NCBI GenBank assembly: GCA_030737835.1
Contig: CM060849.1
Location: 4,464,001-4,528,000 of the forward strand
DNA length: 64,000 bases
DNA from: Acorus gramineus
Lineage: Eukaryota > Streptophyta > Magnoliopsida > Acorales > Acoraceae
Direction: 5' to 3'
This document shows, piece after piece, positions 47,135-58,159 of the stretch. A model generated the notes under the pieces. The model did not search any database, was not told the origin of the DNA, and saw nothing but the letters and a program-made list of their open reading frames with translations. The translations under genes were made by a program, and so were the position numbers. How positions within the stretch are numbered: position 1 is the first letter of the stretch; the number at the start of each line of letters is the position of its first letter.

Positions 47135-48028
47135 GTGGTTCCGATGGCCTGCACCTATGAGGAGCGACGAATCAAAGTGGGACCAAACTTCTGCTGTGAC
47201 TACCACAAGAGCGTGGGCCATACTAACGACCAATGCCGTATCCTCCGGGGGTTCTTGGAGACCAAGTTCCAAAGAGGACGCTTGAAGGAATATGTTCCTA
47301 TCGAGAAGACCCCAGCTTCCGGTGAGCAGCATGTGATGAATATTGACCCTAATACTTCGGCGGGGGTCATTGATGTCATTTTTGGAGGCGTACCGCATTT
47401 CGTCACGCCAAAAAGTGCTCGCTGTAATTCGAGAAAGATGCTGGTCTCCTTCAAAATGATGCAGATCGACCAGGAGCTGAAACTGGTCGTGAAAAGGCCA
47501 AGAAATGGTGATGAAGGAGCCATCACTTTCTCTAACGCTGACCTGGAAGGAGTCCAAGCGCCACACTTCGACACTCTGGTAATCACCCTGTGCATCTCTA
47601 ATTTCGACGTTAAGAAGATTCTCGTTGATACATGAAGCTCGGCCGACATCCTCTACATGAAACCCTTTCTTCGGATGGGGTTGAAAGCTGCCGATCTCAC
47701 TCCAACGAAGGATCCTCTGGTCTCATTCAACGGAGCACGAGTTGTCTCCGTCGGATGAATCACACTACCAGTTCGAGTAGGAAATCAGACCGCCATGACA
47801 GAGTTCACTATCATGGACCTCCCGTCTCCGTACAACGCCATCATCGGACGCACCTGGCTGGCGGTGATGAAGGCGATTCTGTCTATGTACCATCAACAGC
47901 TTCGTTTCCCCACAGCCGAGGGAATAATGGAAATTCGCGGAGACCAAGTTTCCGCAAAACGGTGCTACATGGCGGCAATGGCAGGGAAGTTGGCCCTACT
48001 CGAATTCGAGGAGCAGCCTGAGGATTGA
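47135..48028 (+). pseudogene. Tat zinc knuckle and aspartic protease, active site interrupted
   Basis: The reading 'CDYHKSVGHTNDQC' (near 47184) is the CCHC-like knuckle of Tat gag. The protease part follows in 'VIFGGVPHFVTPKSA' and 'VITLCISNFDVKKILVDT'. The codon for the catalytic DTG glycine is TGA (47633-47635), so the active-site triplet is lost. The downstream protease core 'PYNAIIGRTWL' (about 47827) is in another frame. Confidence 0.8.
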
Positions 48029-48103
48029 GAAACTCATCTGAAAAGGCAGCAATTACTTCAGAACCGAGTCAAGGCCGATGAGCGCCAGCTCGGTCCCGAA
48101 GAC

Positions 48104-49569
48104 ATGGTTCTTGAAGACCTCGAGAAGGTCCCGATAGATCCCCTCGACCCTGAGAAATACTTTCTCGTCGGGAGTTTACTCTCCGCAAAAGAGAGAAAGG
48201 CAATACTTGACCTCCTCATCAAGAACAAGGACATCTTTGCGTGGAAGCCTCAAGACATGCCGGGAACAGGGACATCAGCTGTCCATCTCGCCGACCATCT
48301 GTCTAGTCCGACAAAAGCAGAGACGAATGGCCACAGTGCACGCTGAAGTGATACGAGATGAGGTGAACAAACTCCTAGCCGCCGAATTCATCCGCGAAGT
48401 GCGACACCCCAAGTGGCTGGCCAACATCGTGGTGGTTCCCAAGAAGAATAAGAAGTGGCGGGTCTGGTGGACTTTGCCGACCTGAACAACGCATGTCCGA
48501 AGGACAGCTTTCCACTTCTGCAGATCAACCAGCTAGTGGACTCCTCATAGGGTAATGAACTAATGAGTTTCATGGATGCTTATTCAGGCTACCATCAGAT
48601 CCCAATGTACGAACCCGACTAGGAGAGGACAACATTCATAACCCTTACGGGCATTTATTGCTATAAAGCAACGCCGTTCGGATTAAAGAACGCGGGGGCC
48701 ACTATCAGAGGTTGGTGACTAAAATCTTCTAGCGTTAGATCGGTAAGATTGTTGAAGTCTACATCGAGCACCGAGTTGACCACTTGGCCCACATGGAAGA
48801 AGCCTTCGCTGTGTTGCGTAAGTACCGCATCAAACTAAACGTGACGAAATGCTCCTTTGGAGTCACCTCGGGCAAGTTTTTGGGGTACCTGACGACGCAA
48901 CAAGGAATCGAAGCCAACCCTGACCAAATCAATGCGATATTGGAGATGGAGCCTCCGCGAAACAAAAAGAAGGTGCAGAAGCTAGCGGGGAGGTTGGCCG
49001 CCCTCAATCGATTCATCTCTAGGGCCACTGATCGATGCCAGCCATTCTTCCAGTTGCTGCGGAAGGCTCAGAGATTCGAATGGACGCCGGAGTGTCAAAA
49101 GGCATTTGAAGAAATCAAAAAGTACCTCAGCACGCCGCCACTTCTGGTATGTCCTTCCTTAGGAGACATTTTGCTCCTCTACATTGCAGCCTCCGAGCAT
49201 GTTGTTAGTTCCGCGCTATTGAAGGATATCGATCGGGGGCAGAGGGCAATCTACTATGCAAGTAAGGCGCTCAACGGGGCGGAAACCAGGTATTCCCGCA
49301 TCGAGAAGCTTGCGTTTGCCTTGCTCGTTTCCGCCCGGAAACTGTGCCATTACTTTCATGCCCATACGATCCATGTCATCACTGACTCGCCTCTCAAAGC
49401 TGTATTGCGAAAGGCGGATGTCGCAGGACGATTGCTCAAATGGGCGGTGGAGCTTTCAGCTTTTGATATCCACTATCAGCCCAAGAGCGCAATCAAAGGG
49501 CAGGTCGTCGCAGACATCATCGCTGACCTTACACCTGCCCAGCAGCAGGTCTGTGCAATCTCTGAGTAA
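48104..49569 (+). pseudogene. Tat reverse transcriptase and RNase H, RT catalytic motif missing
   Basis: The RT N-terminal region is visible (VLEDLEKVPIDPLDPEKYF, KDIFAWKPQDMPG, 'KWLANIVVVPKKNKKWRV', 'NACPKDSF', 'MSFMDAYSGYHQI', 'TPFGLKNAGAT'), cut by shifts and stops. Where plant Tat RTs read VYVDDM, this copy has 'VEVYIEHRVDHLAHMEE', so the YVDD box has been deleted. From 48784 the frame is clean through the RT thumb (CSFGVTSGKFLGYL) and RNase H (IYYASKALNG, VITDSPLKAV, 'VVADIIADLTP') to TAA at 49567-49569. Confidence 0.88.
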
Positions 49570-49860
49570 AGACCAAATTCTTGGACACTCCATGTCGACG
49601 GGGCGTCCAACCGAAAAGGGTCAGGAGCAAGCATGATCTTGCGCAATGAAGACGGTTTCCTGTTTGAACACGCGATCAAACTGGGATTCAATGCTTCTAA
49701 CAACGAAGCCGAATATGAGGCGCTCAACACGGGCTTGGAATTCGCAGTAGATCTCGCCATCCATAAATTGGTGATCTATAGCGATTCCCAGCTCGTGATC
49801 TATCAAAGCACTGGAGAATATCAGACGAAGGATGATCGAATGGCAGCTTATCAGGGCTAC
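49570..49860 (+). pseudogene. Second (archaeal-type) RNase H, first part
   Basis: After the in-frame TAA the same frame reads 'WTLHVDGASNRKGSGAS' (first catalytic Asp), 'NNEAEYEALNTGL' (Glu) and 'IYSDSQLVI' (second Asp). This is a dual-RNase H hallmark of Tat elements. It is cut at 49860 by the solo LTR and continues at 56021 (DREQNTQVDALANL, last Asp). Confidence 0.88.
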
Positions 49861-50106
49861 TGTGACGGTCCGTGTCCCAAACCATCGACATGTGCACGCC
49901 ACGTGCCTCAAAACTCATCATTTCTTTTATAAAAAAAGCATTGAAATAACCACCCTATATAAACTCATCTGGTAACCACCGTGGGATAACATATAATCAT
50001 CAAGAAATATATAATCACCTATATAAACTCACCCAGGAAAGTTTTAGTAGTCAACAGAGCATCTAACACACCTCATATACAGTCAGCTATATATATAGAG
50101 CATTTT

Positions 50107-53100
50107 TGTCACGCCCCAGGGCGGCCGTCCCCGTGACGCGGCAAGTGTATATATAATATCAGAATCTACACAGGAGGTCAATAATATACCATAAACAAGC
50201 AACTAGAATGACACACAGACAACAAAGAGGCTGACATGATATATACACCAAATGTAGAAGCGAAAAATTGAATATGTAAAAAAAACATACTACAGACTCG
50301 ATACACAATCATCTGTCCTGTGAGAGCCAATATATACAAAGACATCCAAATAAAATACAACTGCGTGCCCAAGCACGGAATATAATACATACAATAAAAA
50401 AGGGGTGCTGATAACCTCTGGTACTCGTGGGACGTAGCGCTACTCCGCTACTGATGAAATCCCTCGGGGAGCTCCTCCTTCAAGTCCGGCTCAGATAATA
50501 CTGGAGAATAATAATTATGCGAGGGGTGAGCCACACGCTCAGTGAATAGCACAACCCATGCACCACAATTTATATTAACCACAATCTTATTTATCCAGCC
50601 TCAAAGTGGCATAACAACATAAATCCAGTGGTTCGTTACATCGCCGAACCACCACACCCTCACCCTCACCCCTCAATAGGTGACATAGGATATTGGGACT
50701 TATAATCATCCATACACAAACCAGTGGGTCGCCTCATCGCAGACCTACTACACCCTCACCCTCACCCCTCAATAGGTGACAAAAGATATTGGGACTTACA
50801 AACTAGTGGGTCGCTATCGCTAACCCACCACACCCTCACCCTCACCCCTCAATATGGTGACATAGGATATTGGGACTGACTAGGCTGTTGGTCACCCTTG
50901 GTCCACCGATAGTCTCTCCTCCACTCCGTAGGCTGCTTGGCCACTCCCACAACTTCAGCACAGTCCGTCACAAATATCGGGAGGCGCCTACTGATGGGAG
51001 CCTCTCCACGGGACAGCCTTTCTAACGCTGGGGTAGTCTCTACACGGATCCAACGAAGGGAACAGAACAGCCTATCCATACGCATATGATCCACTCGGAT
51101 CCGCGACATCCCTTAACTGAAATAAAGAAACCTTGGGAGGGCAGCATGAGGTCCCGATATAGGATATCCCAACAACCAAACAAGGAACACGGAGTACCCT
51201 AGCCCGGGTCTCAACGCTGACTTCGCAAGGCCCTTTAATCCAGAGAAGGGAGACTCTACTGATGTCATGAATTCCTCAGAATTCCTCCAGGGCGCATAAC
51301 CAAGATGCGGGGAACATATAATATAATAAGGGTGGAATATTATTGGGGAAAAGAACCTTGGGAGGGCAGCGTGAGGTCCCGATATAGGACATCCCGACAA
51401 CCAAACAAGGAACACGGAGTACTCTAGCCCGGGTCTCACCGCTGTCCTCGCGAGGCCCCTCCCATATAATATTCACTAAGACGGCTAATAAACACATGCT
51501 CGCATTTTATTTAAATAAATTAAACTAAATAGGAACATGCATCGGTCGGGGCTTTCCTAGCATGGAAACATGATAACAGGGTGCATGTTTCTTATACGGG
51601 TCCTAAGGGTATAAGTCCCTAGCACACAAATCTAGGGTGGCATGCATACTACAGATTATCATGCTTACATAGTTTTCATATTAAACAAGTTAATATTCAC
51701 TACAATGCCCCAGGGGAGGACGGTACACGCCCAAATGCATGTAACGCCTCCCTACCGGGTTGGATCGTCCCACTCACCGGAAGTCGGGTCGTCGCGCGAC
51801 CGTATGTCAAGATCTGCAAGACAGGGTAATCAATACGGTGAGTAAAATACACAAATACAACTAAAATACACTAAAAATACCCAACACTCGGACAAACGTA
51901 CATACGGCCTGTACGCACGCGAGTCCGAGCACCCGACTCACTCCCGAACCCCCGAGCAACTGCACTCACGGCCACCCGACCCAGGCGCACAGCCACGCCC
52001 CAGCCCGCACGCCCAGACGCACGGCCGAGCCCCTGCCCGCACGCCCGGACACGCCGCGCGCTCGGGCGCACGCACGCGCACGCCGGTGCGCACCGCGCGT
52101 CCAGCCCCCCGGGTGCACCCGCGCGCACCGCGCCTGCACCCGCACGCACTGCGCCCCAGCGCAGCGCCCCACACACATTCCCCGCTCGCACCGCCTGCTC
52201 GCCCTGCGCGCATAGCGCCCCCCGCACGCGCACGCACGGATGCGCACGCACGCACACACCCGGCACCATCGGCGCGCTGCCGCGCGCCTACCTGCGCGCC
52301 CTGACGCACGCACGCGCAAGCTCGAGCGCGCCGACGCGAACCGCGCGTCCAGCCCAGCGCGCCCCCGCGAGCACTGCACGCACGCCCCAGCACGCGCACG
52401 CACTGGTCCCCAGCACCGCGCGCACTGGTCCCCAGCACCGCGCCCAGGCGCATGCCCAGGCGCCCTGCCCAGCACCTAGGCGCAGTGCCCAGGTTCCCTG
52501 CCCAGCGCCCAGGCACATGCCCAGGCGCCCCGCCCGCGCGCACGCACGCTCGCGCGCACGCCCGCGTGCACCCCCGCTGGCACCCCCGCTCGCGCCAGCA
52601 CTCGCGCACACCCGCGCGCCAGCTCCGCGCGCACGTGCCCGCGCCCGCCTGCGCGCCCGACTGCGCCCGCCTGCGCCCGCACCTGCGCGCGCACGTGCGC
52701 AGACCGCGCCCAGCTTGCGCCCAGCCCACTCCAAGCTCATTTTCACCCATCCCAATCCCTCACACACTTCCTAACACACCTACCCAACATGCATGACCTC
52801 CCAACCAACTCCTCAAACCAAGAAAGAAGGGGAGGAGCTCACCTTGGGAGGGAAAAGAAAGGGGGAGGTTCGGGGCCCTTCGCGCACCGAAACGCCGCCA
52901 CCCGGAACCACCACCACCACCACCACCACTCAGCCTCCTCAGCCTCCTCTTCAGCCCTCTATGGCAGCAAAAACAGGGGGGGGGGGAGATCATGCAAAGA
53001 GAGCTTGAGAGAGGGGAGAACAAACAACAACCAAACCTAGCCAAGATCCACCACCACCTCCACCACCACCTCCTCCTTCTCTTTGAAACAAATCATCAAA

Positions 53101-53664
53101 CACTTGGGGTGCAAATGAAAAGAGAGAAGGGGGAGCAGAATTCTGGTCGGAAGTGAGAGGGGAAGGGAGAGAGAGAGGAGATATTTATCACAAATATCAA
53201 GGAAAATTACTAAGTCGCCCTCCGACTAGAAATTCTGCGCAAGCTTCACTGGAGCAGCCATAACTTCCTCGATACAGCTCCGAATGGCTCAATTCCAAAA
53301 CTGATGGAAAGCTAAGAAGATTATCTACAACTTTCATGTTTATGACATGATCAAATAACCTCTCCAGCTATTCCGAATTTAGAGCCAAACATGGAACAGG
53401 GCTGCTGCCAGAATTTCCATCCCCGGGGTACACTTGGAAGAATACCCATAACTTTTACTACAAGAATCCAGTTGATCTAATTCCACCTCTGTGCGAAAGC
53501 CAACTCAAAACTGGACATCTCATAATAAAATCAGAATTAAATCTCTTCATCTTGGATTTTTACAAAATTAAATTCAAATGGAAAATTGGAAATACATAAC
53601 TTACGAAAAAAATTATGTACCCAAAATCTTCAAACAGAGCGCTCCAAATGACACAGGCACAACA
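50107..53664 (-). mobile_element. Solo LTR B nested in LTR A (TSD atttt), 3558 bp
   Basis: Begins TGTCACGCCCCAGGG and ends GGCACAACA, flanked by atttt at 50102-50106 and 53665-53669. It is the reverse complement of the same family as the 1866-5316 LTR over most of its length (GC-rich block, 'cctcgggg', 'ggtgacataggatattggga'). Internal duplications: a segment starting ccttgggagggcagc repeats at about 51131 and 51357, and the ccctcaccctcacccctcaa motif occurs near 50658, 50758 and 50833. Confidence 0.88.
51960..52740. repeat. GC-rich low-complexity block in LTR B
   Basis: About 780 bases of cgcgc/gcacgc words with dense CpG, homologous in position to 2760-3250. It creates many long open frames on both strands with biased composition and no domains. 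Confidence 0.8.
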
Positions 53665-56020
53665 ATTTTAACATAGGCATGGTTCACTAGACCAGCCTCT
53701 ACCAAAAATAATCATATACAGATCCAAAACATCAACAATATCCATATATATATATATACCTATCACCAACTGGACGTGACCCCCAAAAGAAGACAAAGTC
53801 AACGCCCAGGAACCCCCGCCTCTACTCTACAAAAATAGGAAAATAGAATAGAATGAGCGAAAGATGCTCAGTAAGTAACCTGGACATTCCACGCATAAAG
53901 AAAACAAGGATGACATCAAAGTCAAGCTTAGTCAACATCAGGTCAAAGCATAATAACACATGAAAGCACTCTGTAATCATCAGTGGAGAACAATAACATC
54001 GCTGATATATAAAAATAGGAATGAATAGCTCAAACGAACACATCACAAGTGATAGGACCAATAAATATCATCAAGAAGCAACACCACTGGACTGAAGGCA
54101 CATACTCTGAAATCACCCATCAAGCAAAGAAGGTCAATTAACTCATTGATGGCACTCAAGATGTCACAATTCTACAAGAATGATAAGGGAATCACAACTC
54201 TGGCTCCTGAATGACCGAAGTGCCGGATAGACCATCTACATGACCCCATCTCAGCCCCTATGTCCGGGATGTCACATCTATACCTCTCGTGTGTGGCCCT
54301 CAGAACGTCGATCGCGGAATCGCTACCTGGCCCTCGGAACGTCCAGGCACGACAGGGTATTCTCAAGTCCCCCTCACTGGACCGTACATACTCATGCGCG
54401 CTGGGGAGGTAATCCTCAACCCTCACTATAAGGTCTATGGTCATCCAACTCCAAGAATACGAATTCAAGAGGTAATATAAAAGCAGTGAAAGAAACACAG
54501 TACAAGGCTTCATGGTCGGACAGCATGACCATGCAGATCATAGATCAATGGAAAGACGCTGGGATGGATACATCATGATCAAAGGAAGGCTCACAAATCA
54601 ACTATAGATTTAGAACTCTAAAAAACTGTCTAGAACAAGGATAAATGACAACGATTAGATAATGATGATGAATCACGAAGCAAACCTCAATAATGACACT
54701 TCAAGGACTAATCTGAACTGGGATAATATAAATCACACTCTCGAATGATAATTGAATTATAGTGGATAAATATGAAGCAAGCCTCAATGAGAAACAATTC
54801 TAATTAATAAAGGTGACATGAATAATTCTGGGTCTCAACAATATAGTATAGTAACCGACAATAGTTGTTTCACGAATAAATAGGGATAAAAACAGTTTTG
54901 AATATCAAACAATATCAGAGATGATAAGAAACAACAATGAAGCGCGGAATTGGAAATAACAAACACAAATATTGGGTCACTTATAACAATACCACGTGGA
55001 ATGGAATGTAGGACAAACAAATATCGATCGGGTTACTTACCTCGCAATTCACCACCTCAACTGGACTCACCCTATTCCAACTCTTAAAACAGGCAGAGAG
55101 GAAATCCACTGATAAAAATATAATCTCAATCAGATACTAACATATAATCCTAATAATCAATTCTCAGTTTCACTCAAATCAAATCTGATGTCCTAAATAC
55201 AAACCCTAAGTTAACGCAATCAAAATAACTCTCCAATTCTTATTTACCCAGCCCCAAAAACAAATTCATATTTCAGTAAAACACAATTTTTAATTTAGAA
55301 CTAAAATAGAACAACCCTATACAAAAAATAACAATGAAAAGAACAAGAATCCTTATCTTGTATGGCACGGACAATACTCCACGAAGCTTTTTCTAATTTT
55401 TTCCTAATTTTTCCCAATTTTTCCCCTTTTTATTTTCCCTTCAATTGAGTCTCGGGCGACTCACTCTCTCTCACCATATATAACCACCCACGCCATCTCC
55501 ACTGACTCCCAATTATTTAAAACTTTAGATTCCGCCAAATGATGAAAGTGCCCTCCTTTAGAATTCTGCGCAGCCTCAACTCTAACCGCCATAACTTCTC
55601 GTAGGAAAGTCCACTTCAAATGATTCAATTTCCGTTGGAAAGGTAACGAAAATATCTACAACTTCTATGTCTAGACCAAGATCAAAAGAAACCTCCAACT
55701 ATATTAAAAATATCGACGAACAAAAGACCTCGCGATTTCTTCTTCTACGGGCAGAAACGGTAAAACAGCCATAACTTTTCTAATATAGCTCCAAATGACA
55801 CCAAACTAATTTTATATGAGAGATAACTCAAAAATGAAGACTTCATATGTTTAGCGTAAAACCCAATTATGCCTCGAAGGTGCTTTCTGAAAATGTAACC
55901 AAATGCAAGGCTTCAATAATAATAAGGACGAAAAGCTTAATAACATAAACTTATCCTATTTTGCAATCCAAACACGTAAATATTAGCATAATTCGGCATA
56001 AGAGGGTCCGGGCTATTACA

Positions 56021-57317
56021 GCTACACGTGTACTTTGCTTGAACAAATCGGTGCGTGGGAAATCCATGCAATCGATCGCGAGCAGAATACTCAAGTCGAT
56101 GCTCTAGCAAATTTGGTGAGTGCGCTAGAGGGAGAGCCATCCCGGGAGATTCAGGTCGAGTTCTTGAGGGAGACAAGCATAACCCATCTCGAACAGGTTA
56201 TGGTAGTGGAGTTGACAACCCTAGAACTGACTTGGATGGACCCCATCCTATCTTACGTAAAAGACGACTTCCTCCTAGCAGACAAAGAAGAGGTCAGGAA
56301 AATGAAGAGTCGATCCGCTCGGTTCTTGATCTCTGATCATGGCGTGCTATACAAGCAAAGCTTTCAAGGCCCTCTCCTTAGGTGTGTTAATCTCAAAGAA
56401 ACTAAAAAGGTGTTGGAAGAAATGCATTCGGGGGTATGCGGATGCCATACGGCCTCAAGATCCTTGACAAGAAGCGTGTTGACAACCGGATATTTCTGGC
56501 CAACCCTTGCGAAAGATTCACTTGACCTGGTGAGGAAATGCGACAAGTGCAAACGATTTGGTCCCCTAATTCACTGACCAGCTGGGGAATTGAATACACT
56601 GTCAAGTCCCTGGCCGTTCGCTCAATGGGGTTCGATATAGTCGGGCCCATGCCCTTGGCGCCATCTCAGAAGCGATTCCTCCTGGTCACCACTGATTATT
56701 TCACCAAATGGGTGGAAGATATAGCCCTGGCTAGAATCCATGATATCGAAGTGTGAAGTTTCCTTTGGAAGGAGATCGTGTGTCGGTTCGGAGTGCCGAA
56801 CACCATAATCTTTGACAACGGAACACAATTCGATAATGCCACCATGAGGGAGTTCTGCGAGGAGTTGGGCATAAAGCACCTTTTCTCCTCTCCATGCTAC
56901 CCCCAAGGAAATGGTCAGACAGAGATCACCAATCGTACCATCCTGGACGGGATCAAGAAACGGCTCAACGCGGCCAAAGGCAACTACGTGGACGAGCTTC
57001 CCTCGGTATTATAGGTGTACCGCACCATGGCATGAAGGGCCATAGGAGAGACTCCATTTTCCTTGGCTTTTGGAGTCATGGCTGTAATCCCCATAGAGCT
57101 CGGGATCCTGACATTTCGGACCAAGAACTTTGAGCCACGGACCAATGAAGAAGATCTCGCATCTGATCTGGACCTGAGGGACAAGCGGAGGGAAACTGCC
57201 TCCATCAGGATGGCGAACTACCGGAACCAGATCGCACGAAGCTACAACAAGAGGGTTTCACGACAAAGCTTTCGAGTAGGAGACCTGGTCCTTCAAGAGG
57301 TATTCCCCGAATCCTGA
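56021..57317 (+). pseudogene. End of the second RNase H and Tat integrase, broken
   Basis: The first residues complete the second RNase H ('GAWEIHAIDREQNTQVDALA'). The integrase zinc finger follows: H and H around 'EMHSGVCGCHT', then 'CDKCKRFG'. The catalytic core keeps D in 'FDIVGPMPL', D in 'IIFDNGTQFDN' and E in 'NGQTEITNR', then 'RDKRRETASIRMANYRNQIA' and 'FRVGDLVLQ'. Breaks: TGA at 56575-56577 with a frame change, a stop near 56754, another near 57012, and TGA at 57315-57317. No chromodomain is seen, as expected for Tat. Confidence 0.88.
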
Positions 57318-58159
57318 AAAAGATCTGATGGTAACCTCGGATCCAGTTGTGAGGGCCCGTACAAGGTTGTCTGACTGGGTCTCAAAGGAGCTTATTATCT
57401 GGAACGAATGAATGGAGAGGCACTCATAAGACCTCGCAATGTAATGCATTTGAAAAAGTATTTCTTTTGAAATAAAAGGATTTTTTTCATACAAAATATT
57501 TTATGAGAACAAGAGCCCGTTCAGGGTCGCGTGTGAACTTGGTTTTAAATATAGCACTCCAAGGAGGTTGCGAGTATAGCACTCCACGGAGGTCATGCGT
57601 TGATCCAATTCAGGTCGATCAAATGAGAACTCTTTGTAAGAGGTCACGCGGGGGACGCCCCATCCATCGATAAGCACTCGAGTAAAAGGTTTGCAAAAGT
57701 GAGACACATTGGTTACACTCAAACGATGAGGTCGTTAGGAAGTACAAGCTTCCCCCTATGCTCATACGGTCGCATAGAGCCCAGGCTCTACGACCAACCC
57801 TTGGAGGTCGCTAGGAAAGGACGAACAGAATTGGTCCATGGACTCAATTTTGAAAGGGAACTTCCCTTTCGTCCTAAGCACTCCGTCTACAAAACCTGCA
57901 AGCAGGAGCTGAAGGAACGCACAAGACGCACTCACACGATGAAGACAAAAATAGGGATAACCTTCCCCTGCCATTCTAGGGCCCCCAGTCTATGGAGGTC
58001 GCGATGATGGGACAAGTCAGAGTTAGTCCATCGAGTGGGCACAAAACTCTATTATCACGACAATAAGCACTCCAAACATTCAGATCATGCGAAAGCAAGC
58101 AGACATGTAAAAGACAAGTCGTTTATGAAAACATTGTTTATTTTACAAAATGTCTAGAT
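57318..58159. other. Spacer between Tat integrase and the antisense module 1
   Basis: A short integrase-tail remnant (about 57350-57470) is followed by repetitive non-coding text (ccaaggaggttgcgagtata, 'gcactccacggaggtc', 'aataagcactcc'). Small open frames here have no recognisable domain. Confidence 0.5.

Larger units (their letters stand above)
49861..56020 (-). mobile_element. Solo LTR A inserted in the second RNase H (TSD gctac)
   Basis: The insert begins TGTGACGGTCCGTG and ends GGGCTATTACA. The pentamer gctac lies at 49856-49860 and 56021-56025. In reverse it reads TGTAATAGCCC...GTCACA, a Ty3/gypsy-type LTR. Without nested LTR B and its TSD copy it is about 2.6 kb. It has text shared with other LTRs here (gccataacttctcg near 55590, 'gatgctcagtaag' near 53865). 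No internal domain is present. The frame of the host RNase H resumes exactly after it. Confidence 0.88.

Noticed and set aside
51871..52796. Several long open frames on both strands (up to 270 codons)
   Set aside because: Same GC-rich LTR block in the other element copy; no domains and all frames open at once.
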